Source of the DNA: JADCCX01 sp051649305
GTDB lineage: Bacteria > Pseudomonadota > Alphaproteobacteria > Rhizobiales > Beijerinckiaceae
Direction: 5' to 3'
Assembly: GCA_051649305.1 (NCBI GenBank)
Contig: JBOFGV010000073.1
Span: forward strand, 1-64,000
Length of the DNA stretch: 64,000 bases
Shown here: piece by piece, positions 1-9,072 of the stretch
Position numbering within the stretch: the first letter of the stretch is position 1
Layout: every line of letters starts with the position of its first letter
Notes under the pieces: generated by a model
The model's input: the letters and a program-made list of their open reading frames with translations, nothing else
Told to the model about the DNA's origin: nothing
Database searches by the model: none
Translations under genes and position numbers: made by a program

Positions 1-862
1 GAGAAGGAATTTCTCCCTTGATCAGTTCAAATGTCTTCTTGCGTGCATCAAGCCGAGGCACGTTGGCGAGCAACGCCTTGGTGTAGGGGTGGTTGGGCCT
101 TGCAAAAAGCTCCTCGGTCCGCGCGGTTTCAACCACACGTCCCAGATACATGATGACGACCCTGTCAGAGATATGCTGCACCACACCAAGGTCATGGCTG
201 ATAAACAGATACGTCAGTTTGAGATCGCGCCGCAGTTCCATGAAGAGGTTCAGCACCTGCGCCTGAATCGAGACGTCAAGCGCCGCCACGCTTTCATCGC
301 AAACCAGAAACTCAGGCTTTACTGCAAGGGCACGGGCAATGCCAATGCGGGCTCGCTGGCCGCCTGAAAACTGGTGCGCATAGCGCCGCTTGTAAGTGGG
401 GTCGAGCCCTACCTTCGAGAGCACATCGTCGACATAGGCGTCTTTATCCGCCTTGCTGACAAGGCCATGCACCACGGGTGCTTCACCAACGATATCAGCC
501 ACACGCATACGCGGGTTGAGAGAGGACATCGGGTCCTGAAAAATCATCTGGATAGCGAGTGTCTGCGCTTTGCGCGCTGCGTCATCCAGTGAGGCAACGT
601 CCTGCCCCTTCCAGCTCATCGCGCCTTCGCTGGCGGGATGAATTCCTGCGACAACACGGCCAAGGGTGGATTTTCCGCAGCCGGATTCTCCCACCAGTCC
701 AACGACCTCTCCTTCAATGATGGAAAGATCAACGCCGTCGACGGCATGCACCGTGACGGCCTTGTTTTTGGCCCCGAGCATGTTGGCCACTTTTGCGGCC
801 GCATCCAGCGGTTTGGAAAACCGCTTGGAGATATTTTTCAGTGTGAGGAGAGATGTGCTCAT
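1..862 (-). CDS. Peptide/opine ABC transporter ATP-binding protein (DppF/OppF type), 3' end outside window
   Basis: This is the second ATPase of a peptide-type ABC importer, cut by the window edge, with about 287 residues visible. The Walker A motif GESGCGKST lies near residues 58-66, followed by the Q-loop FQDPMSSLNP, the ABC signature FSGGQRARIGIARAL and the Walker B/H-loop region ending VTHD-like (ISHDLGVV). A C-terminal oligopeptide-transporter extension begins (HPYTKALL). Its ATG overlaps the TGA of the upstream ATPase (ATGA), so it is translationally coupled as the last visible gene of the binding protein-permease-permease-ATPase-ATPase operon that starts at 5447. Substrate cannot be read from the ATPase alone. 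Confidence 0.93.
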   Translation of the reverse strand, partial: MSTSLLTLKNISKRFSKPLDAAAKVANMLGAKNKAVTVHAVDGVDLSIIEGEVVGLVGESGCGKSTLGRVVAGIHPASEGAMSWKGQDVASLDDAARKAQTLAIQMIFQDPMSSLNPRMRVADIVGEAPVVHGLVSKADKDAYVDDVLSKVGLDPTYKRRYAHQFSGGQRARIGIARALAVKPEFLVCDESVAALDVSIQAQVLNLFMELRRDLKLTYLFISHDLGVVQHISDRVVIMYLGRVVETARTEELFARPNHPYTKALLANVPRLDARKKTFELIKGEIPS

Positions 863-1836
863 GCTGGCTCTAACGTCATCAGGGGATTGCAGCAGCGCGC
901 GGTCCGTCCACCGACATAATCACGCTGGAGTGGCGCTTCGCAACAGGCATCGGTTTGGGAGGCGCAGCGCGGGCGGAAAGCACAGCCATCCGGCAGGCGT
1001 GCGAGCGATGGTGCAGAGCCCGGAATCTGGCGGAGCGGCTCACCCCGCTTGCCACGCGATGGCACGGAGCCTAGCAGGCCTGATGTATAGGGATGCACCG
1101 GCGTATCGAGCACGGAGTCAACAGGTCCGCTTTCCACAATGCGTCCGGCATACATCACCGCAACACGGTCAGCCAATCCTGCCACCACAGTGAGATCATG
1201 CGTGACCCAGATAAGAGCCGTGCCGGTCTGCGCACAGAGCTTCTGCATTTCAGCCAGAATCTGGCTCTGGATTGTCACATCAAGAGCGGTTGTCGGCTCG
1301 TCGCAAACGATGAGCGCGGGGTTGTTGAGAAGCGCAATGGCGATAGCCACGCGCTGGCGCATACCGCCGGAGAACTGATGAGGATAGGCCGAAAGCCGCT
1401 CCTCAGGTGAGGGAATGCCCACCTTGCCCAAAGCATCCCGCGCCCTAACCCGCGCCACCTCGCGGGATACCGATTCATGCGCCTGCACGGCTTCAATCAT
1501 CTGCGTATCAATCCGCAGCACCGGATTGAGGGTCATCATCGGATCCTGAAAGATCATGGCGATCTCGCGCCCGCGAATGGAGCGCAATTCATGTTCCGGC
1601 AGGCCAACCAACTCGCGGTTGTTCAATTTGATCGAGCCTTCGACAATGCGGCCCGGCGCATCCACCAGACCCATGATGGAAAAGCCGGTGACGGATTTGC
1701 CGGAGCCGGATTCACCCACAAGCCCAAGCACCTCACCACGGTTGACGTGGAGCGACACGCCATCGACCGATTTGACGACACCGGCGCGGGTGAAGAAATG
1801 CGTCTTGAGGTTCGAGACAGAAAGAACAGGTGTCAT
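859..1836 (-). CDS. Peptide/opine ABC transporter ATP-binding protein (DppD/OppD type)
   Basis: A 325-residue ABC ATPase that powers import by the adjacent permeases at the cytoplasmic face. Visible motifs are Walker A GESGSGKS, the Q-loop FQDPMMTLNP, the signature FSGGMRQRVAIAIAL, Walker B CDEPTTALD, and the typical cysteine-rich C-terminal oligopeptide/dipeptide transporter domain (GCAFRPRCASQTDAC). Length is normal for DppD. Its start codon shares one base with the TAA of the permease upstream and its stop overlaps the next ATPase, so the genes are one operon. Confidence 0.95.
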   Translation of the reverse strand: MTPVLSVSNLKTHFFTRAGVVKSVDGVSLHVNRGEVLGLVGESGSGKSVTGFSIMGLVDAPGRIVEGSIKLNNRELVGLPEHELRSIRGREIAMIFQDPMMTLNPVLRIDTQMIEAVQAHESVSREVARVRARDALGKVGIPSPEERLSAYPHQFSGGMRQRVAIAIALLNNPALIVCDEPTTALDVTIQSQILAEMQKLCAQTGTALIWVTHDLTVVAGLADRVAVMYAGRIVESGPVDSVLDTPVHPYTSGLLGSVPSRGKRGEPLRQIPGSAPSLARLPDGCAFRPRCASQTDACCEAPLQRDYVGGRTARCCNPLMTLEPA

Positions 1837-2759
1837 TATTTTTCGAGCCTCGGATTGAGGACATCACGCAGGCGGTCACCCACCAGATTGATGGAAACAA
1901 TGGTGATGAGGAGGGCAATGCCCGGGAATGTCGAAATCCAGTAACTGCCGGACATCATGTAGTTGAAGCCATTGGCAATCAGCACGCCCAGAGATGGCTC
2001 CGTTTGTGGCAGGCCAACACCAAGGAACGAAAGCGTTGCCTCCAGTGCGATAGCATGGGCTGTCTGCACCGTGGCAATGACGATGACCGGGGCCAGCACG
2101 TTGGGCAGGATGTGCCCAAACACGATGCGCGCATGGCTGAGACCAAGGGATTGTGCGGCCTCGACATATTCCTTGCGCCGTTCCACCAGTGCCGAGCCAC
2201 GCACCGTTCGGGCGTAGTAGGCCCACTGGACGAAGACGAGGGCAATGATGATCTTGTCGACGCCCTTGCCCAGCATGGCCACCAGAATGAGGGCCACCAG
2301 AACGGTTGGCAGCGACAATTGCAGATCGACAATCCGCATCAGGATGCTCTCGACGCGGCCGCCTGCATAGGCCGCAATCAGGCCGATGGACATGCCCACT
2401 GTAGCCGCAATGATGCCCGAGAATGCACCTACTGCGAGTGAGATGCGCAGGCCGTATAGAATGCCTGACAAGAGGTCGCGACCTACGCCGTCTGACCCCA
2501 ACCACATGGTAAAGCCGTCAGTCGCCTTGGAGCGGGGTGGCTGTTTGGAATCCATGAGATCAACGCTGGCGAGATCATAGGGGTTTTGCGGTGCAATCCA
2601 TGGCGCAAGCAGGGCCAGTGTGACCACCAGCAGGAAAACAGCCAAGCCAAAGACAGCCAGACGGTCTTCGAGGAACTGATTGATGAAACGGCGCAGCGGC
2701 GTTTCTTCACGCGTTACGGTTGCTGTCTGGACGGGGGTGGAAGCAGGAGTGGCGGTCAT
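1836..2759 (-). CDS. Peptide ABC transporter permease (DppC type)
   Basis: A 307-residue inner-membrane permease of the binding-protein-dependent transport family. A hydrophobic N-terminal segment is followed by a DppC-type periplasmic region (SDGVGRDLLSGILYG), several further membrane segments, and the EAA loop (EYVEAAQSLGLSHARIVFGH). I chose the ATG at 2759 because GAGGAG lies just upstream. A longer frame to 2882 exists but would overlap the preceding permease gene heavily. It pairs with the DppB-type permease to form the pore. Confidence 0.93.
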   Translation of the reverse strand: MTATPASTPVQTATVTREETPLRRFINQFLEDRLAVFGLAVFLLVVTLALLAPWIAPQNPYDLASVDLMDSKQPPRSKATDGFTMWLGSDGVGRDLLSGILYGLRISLAVGAFSGIIAATVGMSIGLIAAYAGGRVESILMRIVDLQLSLPTVLVALILVAMLGKGVDKIIIALVFVQWAYYARTVRGSALVERRKEYVEAAQSLGLSHARIVFGHILPNVLAPVIVIATVQTAHAIALEATLSFLGVGLPQTEPSLGVLIANGFNYMMSGSYWISTFPGIALLITIVSINLVGDRLRDVLNPRLEK

Positions 2760-2769
2760 GGTTTTCTCC

Positions 2770-3747
2770 TCACGCTTTCGCTTCAGACAGCCGCACGCGC
2801 GGATCGAGCAGCGAGTAGAGAATATCCACCAGAAGATTGATCGTGACGAAGAGCACCACAACAACGATGACATAGGCGACAATCACAGGGCGATCGAGAC
2901 GCTGGATAGCCTCAAGCAGCAGTTTGCCCATACCGGGCCAGGCGAAGATCGTTTCGGTTACAACAGAGAAGGCGATCAGCGAGCCAAACTCAAGGCCGAG
3001 AACTGTCACAATCGGGATCATGATGTTCTTGAGGATATGCACGCCGATGATGCGGTTCTGAGACAGGCCCTTGGCGCGGGCGAACTTCACATAGTCCATC
3101 AGCGCCGCCTCACGCGCACCGGCACGGGCCAGACGCATGACAAGGCTGATCTTGAGCAGTGCAAGATTAAGCGCGGGCAGCAGGATGTGTGTCCACCCAT
3201 TGAGCGTAAGCAGCGATGTCTGCCATCCAAACAGGCTGGCAGTCTGGCCTCGCCCGGTGGCGGGCAGCCAGCCCAGCATGACCGAAAACAGCATAATCAT
3301 CATCAGCCCAACCCAGAAAGTTGGGAGTGAAAAACCAAGAATCGAAGCGGCCATAATACCGCGCGAAAGGCGGGAATCAGGTTTCAGGCCAGCATAGAGG
3401 CCCAGTGGGATACCGATAACGATGGCGAGGGTCAAAGCTACGAGCGCCAGCTCCAGTGTGGCCGGCATGCGATGCAGGATCAGCTTGATGGCAGGCTCAC
3501 CGTGCACAAACGAGCGTCCGAGATCGCCGGACAATGCGCCTTTGAGGAAGATCCAGAATTGCTCCCAGATCGGCCGGTCAAGGCCCAGGCCTTTGGCCGT
3601 TTCCTCAATGGCTTTCTGGTCCATCTCCGGAGAGACCAGCAACCAGATCGGATCACCAATCACGTTCACGCCAAAAAAGACGATAACGATCATGGAGAAG
3701 ATGACAAAAAAGGATTGGGCGGTTCGCCGGAATATAAAGGCAAGCAT
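2770..3747 (-). CDS. Peptide ABC transporter permease (DppB type)
   Basis: A 325-residue integral membrane permease. The N-terminus LAFIFRRTAQSFFVIF is typical of DppB, and an EAA-loop sequence (DYVKFARAKGLSQNRIIG) and about six membrane segments follow. The start at 3747 (ATG LAF) has GAGG upstream; the frame remains open to 3843 but the extra residues are not DppB-like. It lies 10 bp before the DppC-type gene, and 120 bp after the binding-protein gene, with a strong stem-loop in that gap. Confidence 0.92.
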   Translation of the reverse strand: MLAFIFRRTAQSFFVIFSMIVIVFFGVNVIGDPIWLLVSPEMDQKAIEETAKGLGLDRPIWEQFWIFLKGALSGDLGRSFVHGEPAIKLILHRMPATLELALVALTLAIVIGIPLGLYAGLKPDSRLSRGIMAASILGFSLPTFWVGLMMIMLFSVMLGWLPATGRGQTASLFGWQTSLLTLNGWTHILLPALNLALLKISLVMRLARAGAREAALMDYVKFARAKGLSQNRIIGVHILKNIMIPIVTVLGLEFGSLIAFSVVTETIFAWPGMGKLLLEAIQRLDRPVIVAYVIVVVVLFVTINLLVDILYSLLDPRVRLSEAKA

Positions 3748-3822
3748 AACCAGTTTCCTCAAAAGCAGGGGAAGACAACAGACCGGAACAGTGAGTGGTT
3801 TTGGCTTCCCGCCTTGTGTTGA

Positions 3823-3851
3823 AAGCCGCCTTGCGCAAGGCAAGGCGGCTT
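3823..3851 (-). terminator. Intergenic stem-loop between binding-protein and permease genes
   Basis: A perfect 11-bp inverted repeat (AAGCCGCCTTG / CAAGGCGGCTT) with a 7-base loop lies just after the stop of the binding-protein gene. On the transcribed minus strand only a short T run follows, so I read it as a partial terminator or 3'-end stabiliser that keeps binding-protein mRNA above permease mRNA, a common arrangement in such operons. It is not proven to terminate. Confidence 0.5.
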
Positions 3852-3866
3852 CATGAGATCAATGCA

Positions 3867-5447
3867 TTATCGGCGGGTGATGCCGGTTGGCAGTGTGTAC
3901 TCATCCGCACGCGGTGTCATTTTCACAGTCTTGCGAATAGCCCATGTGTTGAGCTGATAGTGCGAAGGAATGATGCCAACATCGTTGAAGGCCATTTCGG
4001 ACGCTTCTCCGAGAAGGGCTTCACGCTTGGCATCATCTACTGTGGCCAGTGCCAGATCAACCTTGGCATCAAACGCAGGGTTGGAATAACGCCCGCGGTT
4101 GGCAGCACCAGTACCTTTGGCGCGGTCAAAAGTGCCAAGCAGCGCACGCAACGAGCCAGAGGTTTCACCCGTACCCGCGCCCCAGCCCACGAGGATGAAG
4201 GAGAACTCAGGTGTGCTGTTGGCACCGCCCGTTGAAGCGCGGGTGAAGAAGTTTGCCGGAGGAATAGTCTCGATCTCGATCTCAAGTCCGAGACGCGTGA
4301 ACATTTGCGCGGCGGCTTCGATGATCTTGGTGTCGTTGACATAGCGCCCGTTGGGACCATGCATCTTCATCTTGAAGCCATTTGGATATCCGGCTTCTGC
4401 CAGAAGTTTCCTGGCACCATCAAGATTGTAGGCTGTTGGCTGCAGTTTCTTCGATGTTCCAAAGAAGCTCTTGGCCAGCACCTGCTCGGCGGGCACAGCT
4501 TCACCTTCCATAATGCGGTCAACAATCGCCGGGCGGTTGAGCGCCATGGACAGGGCCTGACGCACACGCAGATCGCGCAGCGGGTTCTTGATCTTGGAAC
4601 CATCCTTGGCAGTGATGAAAGGGCTTTCCTCACGGAAGTGGTCCATGTGGAAATAGATTACGCGGTTGGAGAGTGTCGAGACAACTTCAAGGCTGGTATC
4701 AGCCTTGAGGCGCTTGGCATCGGCTGGTGGAACAGCCTCAATGACATCAATATCGCCTGCAAGCAGTGCAGCCACACGCGTGGGGGCCGAGGTGAGGAAG
4801 CGGAATGTCACTTTATCCCAGGCGGCCTTGTCACCCCAGAAGGTATCGTTGCGCACCATAGTGATCCGGTCGCCTGGCTTGAATTCAGCAAACTTGAACG
4901 GGCCTGTGCCACCCATGCACTTGGCAGCGTTGAAGTCCTCGGTGGTTGTCTCCGCGCAAGCCTTGGAAATGATACCGAATGTCGAAAGGTTTGTTGGAAC
5001 CAGCGGCGAAGGAGTTGCCGTCTTCACATGCATTGTGTGGTTGTCGATCTTTTCAAATGTCATTCCGTTGACAAAGGATGCGAAGCTCGAAGGCGATTTT
5101 GGCACGTTTGGCACGCGCTTGAAGGTGGCGATTGCATCATCAACGGTGAATTCCGAACCATCAAAAAACTTCACGCCCTTGCGCAGTTTAAATTCCCAGG
5201 TTGTATCGTTGATCGCCTTCCAGCTTTCAGCCAGCGCAGGAACCAATTTCTGGGTTGCATCCTGGTTGATCAATGGCTGAAACACCTCACGCGACAACAT
5301 GTTGTTGGGGCTGAGGTTATGATAATGCGGGTCAATCGAGCTTGGTTCGGAAGCAAGTCCGATCCGCAACTCTTGCGCCTGCGCACTGACTGCCTGCATC
5401 AGCATCAGGCTGGCGGCTGCCACCAAAATTGATCGTGTTTTAGACAT
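3867..5447 (-). CDS. Periplasmic peptide-type substrate-binding protein (SBP_bac_5 family)
   Basis: A 526-residue binding protein with an N-terminal signal peptide ending at a VSAQAQ-type site (about residue 23). It continues with the family-typical opening ELRIGLASEPSSIDPHYHN, then KGVKFFDGSEFTVDDAIATFKR and a NRPAIVDRIMEGEA-type segment. It delivers substrate to the permeases encoded downstream. The start at 5447 has GGGAGA upstream; an upstream in-frame extension to 5537 lacks signal-peptide logic. Family members bind di- or oligopeptides, opines, nickel or glutathione, and the ligand here is unknown. The next-door deacetylase and PLP lyase suggest an acylated amino acid or short peptide, as inference only. 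Confidence 0.93.
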   Translation of the reverse strand: MSKTRSILVAAASLMLMQAVSAQAQELRIGLASEPSSIDPHYHNLSPNNMLSREVFQPLINQDATQKLVPALAESWKAINDTTWEFKLRKGVKFFDGSEFTVDDAIATFKRVPNVPKSPSSFASFVNGMTFEKIDNHTMHVKTATPSPLVPTNLSTFGIISKACAETTTEDFNAAKCMGGTGPFKFAEFKPGDRITMVRNDTFWGDKAAWDKVTFRFLTSAPTRVAALLAGDIDVIEAVPPADAKRLKADTSLEVVSTLSNRVIYFHMDHFREESPFITAKDGSKIKNPLRDLRVRQALSMALNRPAIVDRIMEGEAVPAEQVLAKSFFGTSKKLQPTAYNLDGARKLLAEAGYPNGFKMKMHGPNGRYVNDTKIIEAAAQMFTRLGLEIEIETIPPANFFTRASTGGANSTPEFSFILVGWGAGTGETSGSLRALLGTFDRAKGTGAANRGRYSNPAFDAKVDLALATVDDAKREALLGEASEMAFNDVGIIPSHYQLNTWAIRKTVKMTPRADEYTLPTGITRR

Positions 5448-5709
5448 TCTCGTCTCCCTTGATATCTCCGGCACAACTGCAGTCCAGAAATGCGCCCGGC
5501 CAGAACTGCACTCTGCACTGCCAGCGTCCAGACGCAAGAGGCAGTTTGAGGCAGTCAGCCCAGTGCTTTCTTTTCAGGACCCTTCGTTTGCCAGAACCCG
5601 TTTCTGTTAGACCGTATTTGTAGGCGGCTTTACATCTCCCATTGACATCCCTCTATATGCAATACTAGCATTTGATAATCAAATTTTTATAACATGAAAA
5701 CATAACGAT
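5448..5709. promoter_or_regulatory. Divergent control region, ABC importer / LysR regulator
   Basis: A 262-bp gap between divergently transcribed genes. It is AT-rich next to the LysR gene and contains a TTGACA hexamer at 5642-5647 and the palindrome listed separately. The part nearer the binding-protein gene shows no clear motif. Promoter elements are suggestive only. Confidence 0.5.
5671..5683. promoter_or_regulatory. Candidate LysR-type operator (T-N11-A palindrome)
   Basis: The perfect 13-bp palindrome TTTGATAATCAAA begins with T and ends with A at the T-N11-A spacing typical of LysR-family boxes. It sits 27 bp upstream of the lysR-type start codon in the divergent region, the expected place for autoregulation and control of the importer. 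Binding is inferred. Confidence 0.5.
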
Positions 5710-6642
5710 ATGCGCAATCTGGATGCAACCAAGGAAAAGCGCCCAACGCTGCGGGAGCTGGAAGTTCTGCATGCGATGATCCAAGGGCGTAAGACGACCT
5801 CTGCTGCCAGCATGCTGGGCATTTCCCAACCGGCCATTTCCCGCGCCATCCAAAGCCTTGAGGAACGTGTTGGAAAACCTCTTTTCCGAAGGGAAGGCGG
5901 GCGACTGCAGCCTACAGCGGATGGTGTGGAGTTCTATCAGCGCAGCCAGACTGTCTTTCATGCACTGGAGCGTCTGGGCCACCCGTCCGAGGAGAACCTG
6001 CAGGGGCAGGTGGTGCGGTTCATAGCCCCACCAACGCTGGCGCACCGGTTTTTGCCGGACATGATCGCTGCTTTTCTTGTGCTTCATCCCGATATACGCG
6101 TCCTGGTAGAAGTTGGAATTACGCCCGATGTGATCGGAAAATTAGCGGACGGGCACTACGACATTGGACTGGCCGACAGACAAATGACCCATCCCGGTGT
6201 CTTGTTCGAGCCATTCAGACGCTCCAATGCGCATGTCATCTTGCCTGCAAACCATGCATTGGCTTCACGCAAAGAGCTCACAACGCGGGACTTTGAGCAG
6301 CAGACCTTCATAGCGCTTACCAAGCGGTTTCCGGTCAGGAGCACTTTTGACCAGCTCTTCAGGGATGATGGTGTTGTCCTCAAAACCATCGTCGAGGTTG
6401 CTACCTCAGCCATTGCCTATGAGCTGGTAAGGGCGGGTGTTGGCATTTCCCTCGTCAACCCTTTCCCCCTGGCATTCCGCAACGATGACGCGATTGCCAT
6501 CCGCCCCTTCGCTCATAACGTTCCGTTTGAAACATCATTTGTTCTTTCAACAGCCGCACCGCCCACCCGTGCTGCGCGTCTGTTCATGGATTTTGTGCGT
6601 CGCAGCCAGCCTGACGACGGTTATTCGACCCCCTTGCGATGA
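5710..6642 (+). CDS. LysR family transcriptional regulator
   Basis: A 310-residue regulator with an N-terminal winged helix-turn-helix (residues about 12-70; SAASMLGISQPAISRAIQSL is the recognition region) and a C-terminal periplasmic-binding-like effector domain (about 95-300). It is divergent from a peptide-type ABC importer and directly upstream of a deacetylase gene (its TGA and the next gene's region overlap), so it probably controls both sides. The inducer is not evident. Confidence 0.93.
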   Translation: MRNLDATKEKRPTLRELEVLHAMIQGRKTTSAASMLGISQPAISRAIQSLEERVGKPLFRREGGRLQPTADGVEFYQRSQTVFHALERLGHPSEENLQGQVVRFIAPPTLAHRFLPDMIAAFLVLHPDIRVLVEVGITPDVIGKLADGHYDIGLADRQMTHPGVLFEPFRRSNAHVILPANHALASRKELTTRDFEQQTFIALTKRFPVRSTFDQLFRDDGVVLKTIVEVATSAIAYELVRAGVGISLVNPFPLAFRNDDAIAIRPFAHNVPFETSFVLSTAAPPTRAARLFMDFVRRSQPDDGYSTPLR

Positions 6643-6650
6643 GGAAGACC

Positions 6651-7814
6651 ATGACGACCACTGAAACAACGCTCGATATTCTGAAAAGCCTCGTGGGTTT
6701 CGATACCACCAGCCGCAACAGCAATATCCCCTGCGCTGACTGGATTGCGGACTATCTGGCGAAGTACGGCGTAACGGTGGAGCGCTTTCCCAGCCCGGAA
6801 GGCGACAAGCACAACCTTTATGCCATCATCGGCCCCAAGGATGTGCCCGGCTATGTTCTTTCAGCACATACCGATGTTGTGCCGGTGGACAGCCAGACAT
6901 GGGCGACTGACCCGTTTGTGCTGACTGTGAAAGACGGCAAAGCCTACGGACGCGGGGCCTGCGACATGAAGGGCTTTCTTGCCTGCACGCTTGCAAAGGT
7001 GCCCGAGATGGTGAAAGCCGGTCTGAAGACGCCGATCCATCTCGCCTACAGCTACGATGAAGAGGTGGGCTGCACCGGCGTTCGTGGCATGCTGGAAGAT
7101 ATCGCCCCGCGTGAGCCAAAGCCGATCGCAGCCTTCATTGGCGAGCCAAGCTCCATGCAGGTGATCATCGGTCACAAGGGCGGACAACGCGTTGTCTGCA
7201 CGGTTTCCGGCAAGGCCGCGCATTCCTCCCTTGCGCCACACGGTGTCAATGCCGTGGAATATGGCGCGCGTCTTGTCGCCAAAATCAAGGATATGGCGGA
7301 GGCGCAGGAAGCGGGTGGCAACCGCGATGCGCTCTATGACGTGCCGCACTCTACCCTGCATGTCGGCATCTTTACAGGTGGAACGTCCCCTAACATCGTG
7401 CCGCACCATGCCGAAATTTCCTTCGAGTGCCGCAACATCAGCAGCGATAACCCGATGGATTACATCAACGAAATCATGCGCTATGCCAACGAAGAGCTGA
7501 CGCCGAAAATGCGCAAAATCGAGCCAACGGCCGGATTCCATTTCGAGTTCCGGCCCAATCTCCCTGCGCTCGAAACAGCACCGGAGCATGTGGCCGTGAC
7601 CATGGCCAAGCGGCTTGCCGGACGCAACGACCACGCCAAGGTGGCCTACGGCACAGAGGCCAGCCTGTTTCAATCTGTTGCCGGCATCCCGTCTGTGGTC
7701 GTCGGGCCCGGTGATATTGATCAGGCCCACAAGCCGGACGAGTGGATTCTGGTATCCGATCTTGAAAAGTGCAACGCATTCCTCGACCGTTTGATTGCGG
7801 AATGCCGTCAGTGA
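6651..7814 (+). CDS. argE: Acetylornithine deacetylase-like M20 metallohydrolase
   Basis: A 387-residue M20 zinc hydrolase of the ArgE/DapE group, which removes the N-acyl group from an amino acid in the cytoplasm. Metal-site motifs are present: HTD (H73, D75), D105 in the GRGACDMKG motif, the catalytic pair E137-E138, E165 in GEPSS, and a C-terminal histidine in DQAHKPDEW. I used the ATG at 6651, preceded by AGGAAG; an ATG at 6639 overlaps the LysR stop. It overlaps a LysR and ABC-importer locus and is not among arginine genes, so it may act on an imported N-acyl amino acid instead of on acetylornithine. Confidence 0.85.
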   Translation: MTTTETTLDILKSLVGFDTTSRNSNIPCADWIADYLAKYGVTVERFPSPEGDKHNLYAIIGPKDVPGYVLSAHTDVVPVDSQTWATDPFVLTVKDGKAYGRGACDMKGFLACTLAKVPEMVKAGLKTPIHLAYSYDEEVGCTGVRGMLEDIAPREPKPIAAFIGEPSSMQVIIGHKGGQRVVCTVSGKAAHSSLAPHGVNAVEYGARLVAKIKDMAEAQEAGGNRDALYDVPHSTLHVGIFTGGTSPNIVPHHAEISFECRNISSDNPMDYINEIMRYANEELTPKMRKIEPTAGFHFEFRPNLPALETAPEHVAVTMAKRLAGRNDHAKVAYGTEASLFQSVAGIPSVVVGPGDIDQAHKPDEWILVSDLEKCNAFLDRLIAECRQ

Positions 7815-7823
7815 TGCGATAGC

Positions 7824-7839
7824 GAGTGCTGTAGCACTC
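7824..7839. promoter_or_regulatory. Perfect 16-bp palindromic site before the PLP lyase gene
   Basis: GAGTGCT-GT-AGCACTC, with 7-bp perfect arms, lies in the 39-bp gap between the deacetylase and the PLP enzyme, ending 14 bp before the latter's start codon. It could be an operator or an RNA structure that affects ribosome access. No function can be assigned. Confidence 0.35.
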
Positions 7840-7853
7840 ACGAGAGCAGACGG

Positions 7854-8999
7854 ATGAAGAACTGGACAAAGCGCACCTTGGCCGCACAGGCCATGGGCAA
7901 GATTGATGCTGGCACCATGGGCATTGTTCCGCCCATCCATGTCACCACCACCTTCATCCGCGACGAAGACAACCAATACCGCAACGGCAACGTCTATGGC
8001 CGCCCGGACAATGCGACGATCCGCGAGGCGGAAAGCATCATCGCTATGCTCGAAAGTGCGCCGGAAGCGCTGGTTTTCGGTTCGGGCATGGCATCAGCCA
8101 TCGCCTGCTTTCTGGCGCTCGCGCCCGGTGATCATGTGGTTGCGCCAAAGGTGATGTACTGGGCCTTGCGCAACTGGCTGCTGACAGAAGGCAAACACTG
8201 GGGGTTGGTGGTTGATTTCGTTGATATGGACGATCTCACCGCTGTGAAAGCCGCCATGCAACCGAGCAAGACAAAGCTGGTCTGGATCGAGACGCCTGCC
8301 AATCCGCTCTGGAGTCAGACAGACATTGCTGCTGTTGCCGAGATTGCCCACAAGGCAGGCGCGCGCCTCGCTGTGGACAGCACCTGTGCCACGCCTGTGC
8401 TTTCACAGCCATTGGCCCTGGGCGCAGACATTGTCATGCATGCCGCCACAAAATACCTCAACGGCCACTCAGATGTGCTGGCGGGCGCTTTGGCCTGTCG
8501 CACGCAAGATGCCTATTGGGACCGCATCAAGATGGTCCGCAAGAATGTCGGCGCGATCCTTGGTCCTTTCGAGGCCTTCCTCCTGATCCGCGGCATGCGC
8601 ACGCTTGATCTGCGGGTACGGGCGGCATGCGAATCCGCAATGGCGCTCGCCGAGAAATTCCAGAAGCACCCGCATGTCGAGGTGGTGCTTTATCCCGGCC
8701 TCCCGTCCTTTGCTGGCCACGCCGTCGCCAAAAAGCAGATGTCTGGCGGATTTGGCGGCATGCTGTCGATCCGCGTCAAGGGCGGCGAGGCAGGGGCCAT
8801 CCGTGTGGCAAAGGAAGTGCAGCTCTGGAAACGCGCGACATCGCTGGGCGGCGTTGAAAGCCTGATCGAGCATCGCGCTTCCATCGAAGGAGCGGGTTCT
8901 CCCTGCCCGGTTGACCTGTTGCGCCTGTCAGCTGGCATCGAAAGCAGCGATGATCTCTTTGCCGATCTCGATCAGGCCTTGAAGCGAGCGCATAACTGA
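7854..8999 (+). CDS. PLP-dependent Cys/Met-metabolism enzyme (cystathionine lyase/synthase family)
   Basis: A 381-residue member of the Cys/Met metabolism PLP family. The internal-aldimine lysine is K200 in HAATKYLNGHSD, the cofactor-ring aspartate is D175 in VDSTCATP, and the phosphate-contacting YGR is at 49-51. Length fits cystathionine gamma-synthase, beta-lyase or methionine gamma-lyase; sequence reading alone does not separate these. It follows the M20 deacetylase by 39 bp and lies in the LysR/ABC locus, suggesting breakdown of an imported sulfur-containing or acylated amino acid (inference). Confidence 0.85.
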   Translation: MKNWTKRTLAAQAMGKIDAGTMGIVPPIHVTTTFIRDEDNQYRNGNVYGRPDNATIREAESIIAMLESAPEALVFGSGMASAIACFLALAPGDHVVAPKVMYWALRNWLLTEGKHWGLVVDFVDMDDLTAVKAAMQPSKTKLVWIETPANPLWSQTDIAAVAEIAHKAGARLAVDSTCATPVLSQPLALGADIVMHAATKYLNGHSDVLAGALACRTQDAYWDRIKMVRKNVGAILGPFEAFLLIRGMRTLDLRVRAACESAMALAEKFQKHPHVEVVLYPGLPSFAGHAVAKKQMSGGFGGMLSIRVKGGEAGAIRVAKEVQLWKRATSLGGVESLIEHRASIEGAGSPCPVDLLRLSAGIESSDDLFADLDQALKRAHN

Positions 9000-9072
9000 A
9001 ACACGTTTTCGTTCAACTCCCGGTCAGGTTTCACCCTGTATCACCCTCTCACAACATTGGGAGAAGCCAACA

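Noticed and set aside
1836..2882. A longer start for the DppC-type permease at 2882.
   Set aside because: The extra 41 residues overlap the preceding permease gene and are not family-like; the ATG at 2759 has a good ribosome-binding site.
4305..5432. A 375-codon plus-strand frame over the binding-protein gene.
   Set aside because: It is antisense to a full-length SBP_bac_5 gene and encodes a sequence with no family features.
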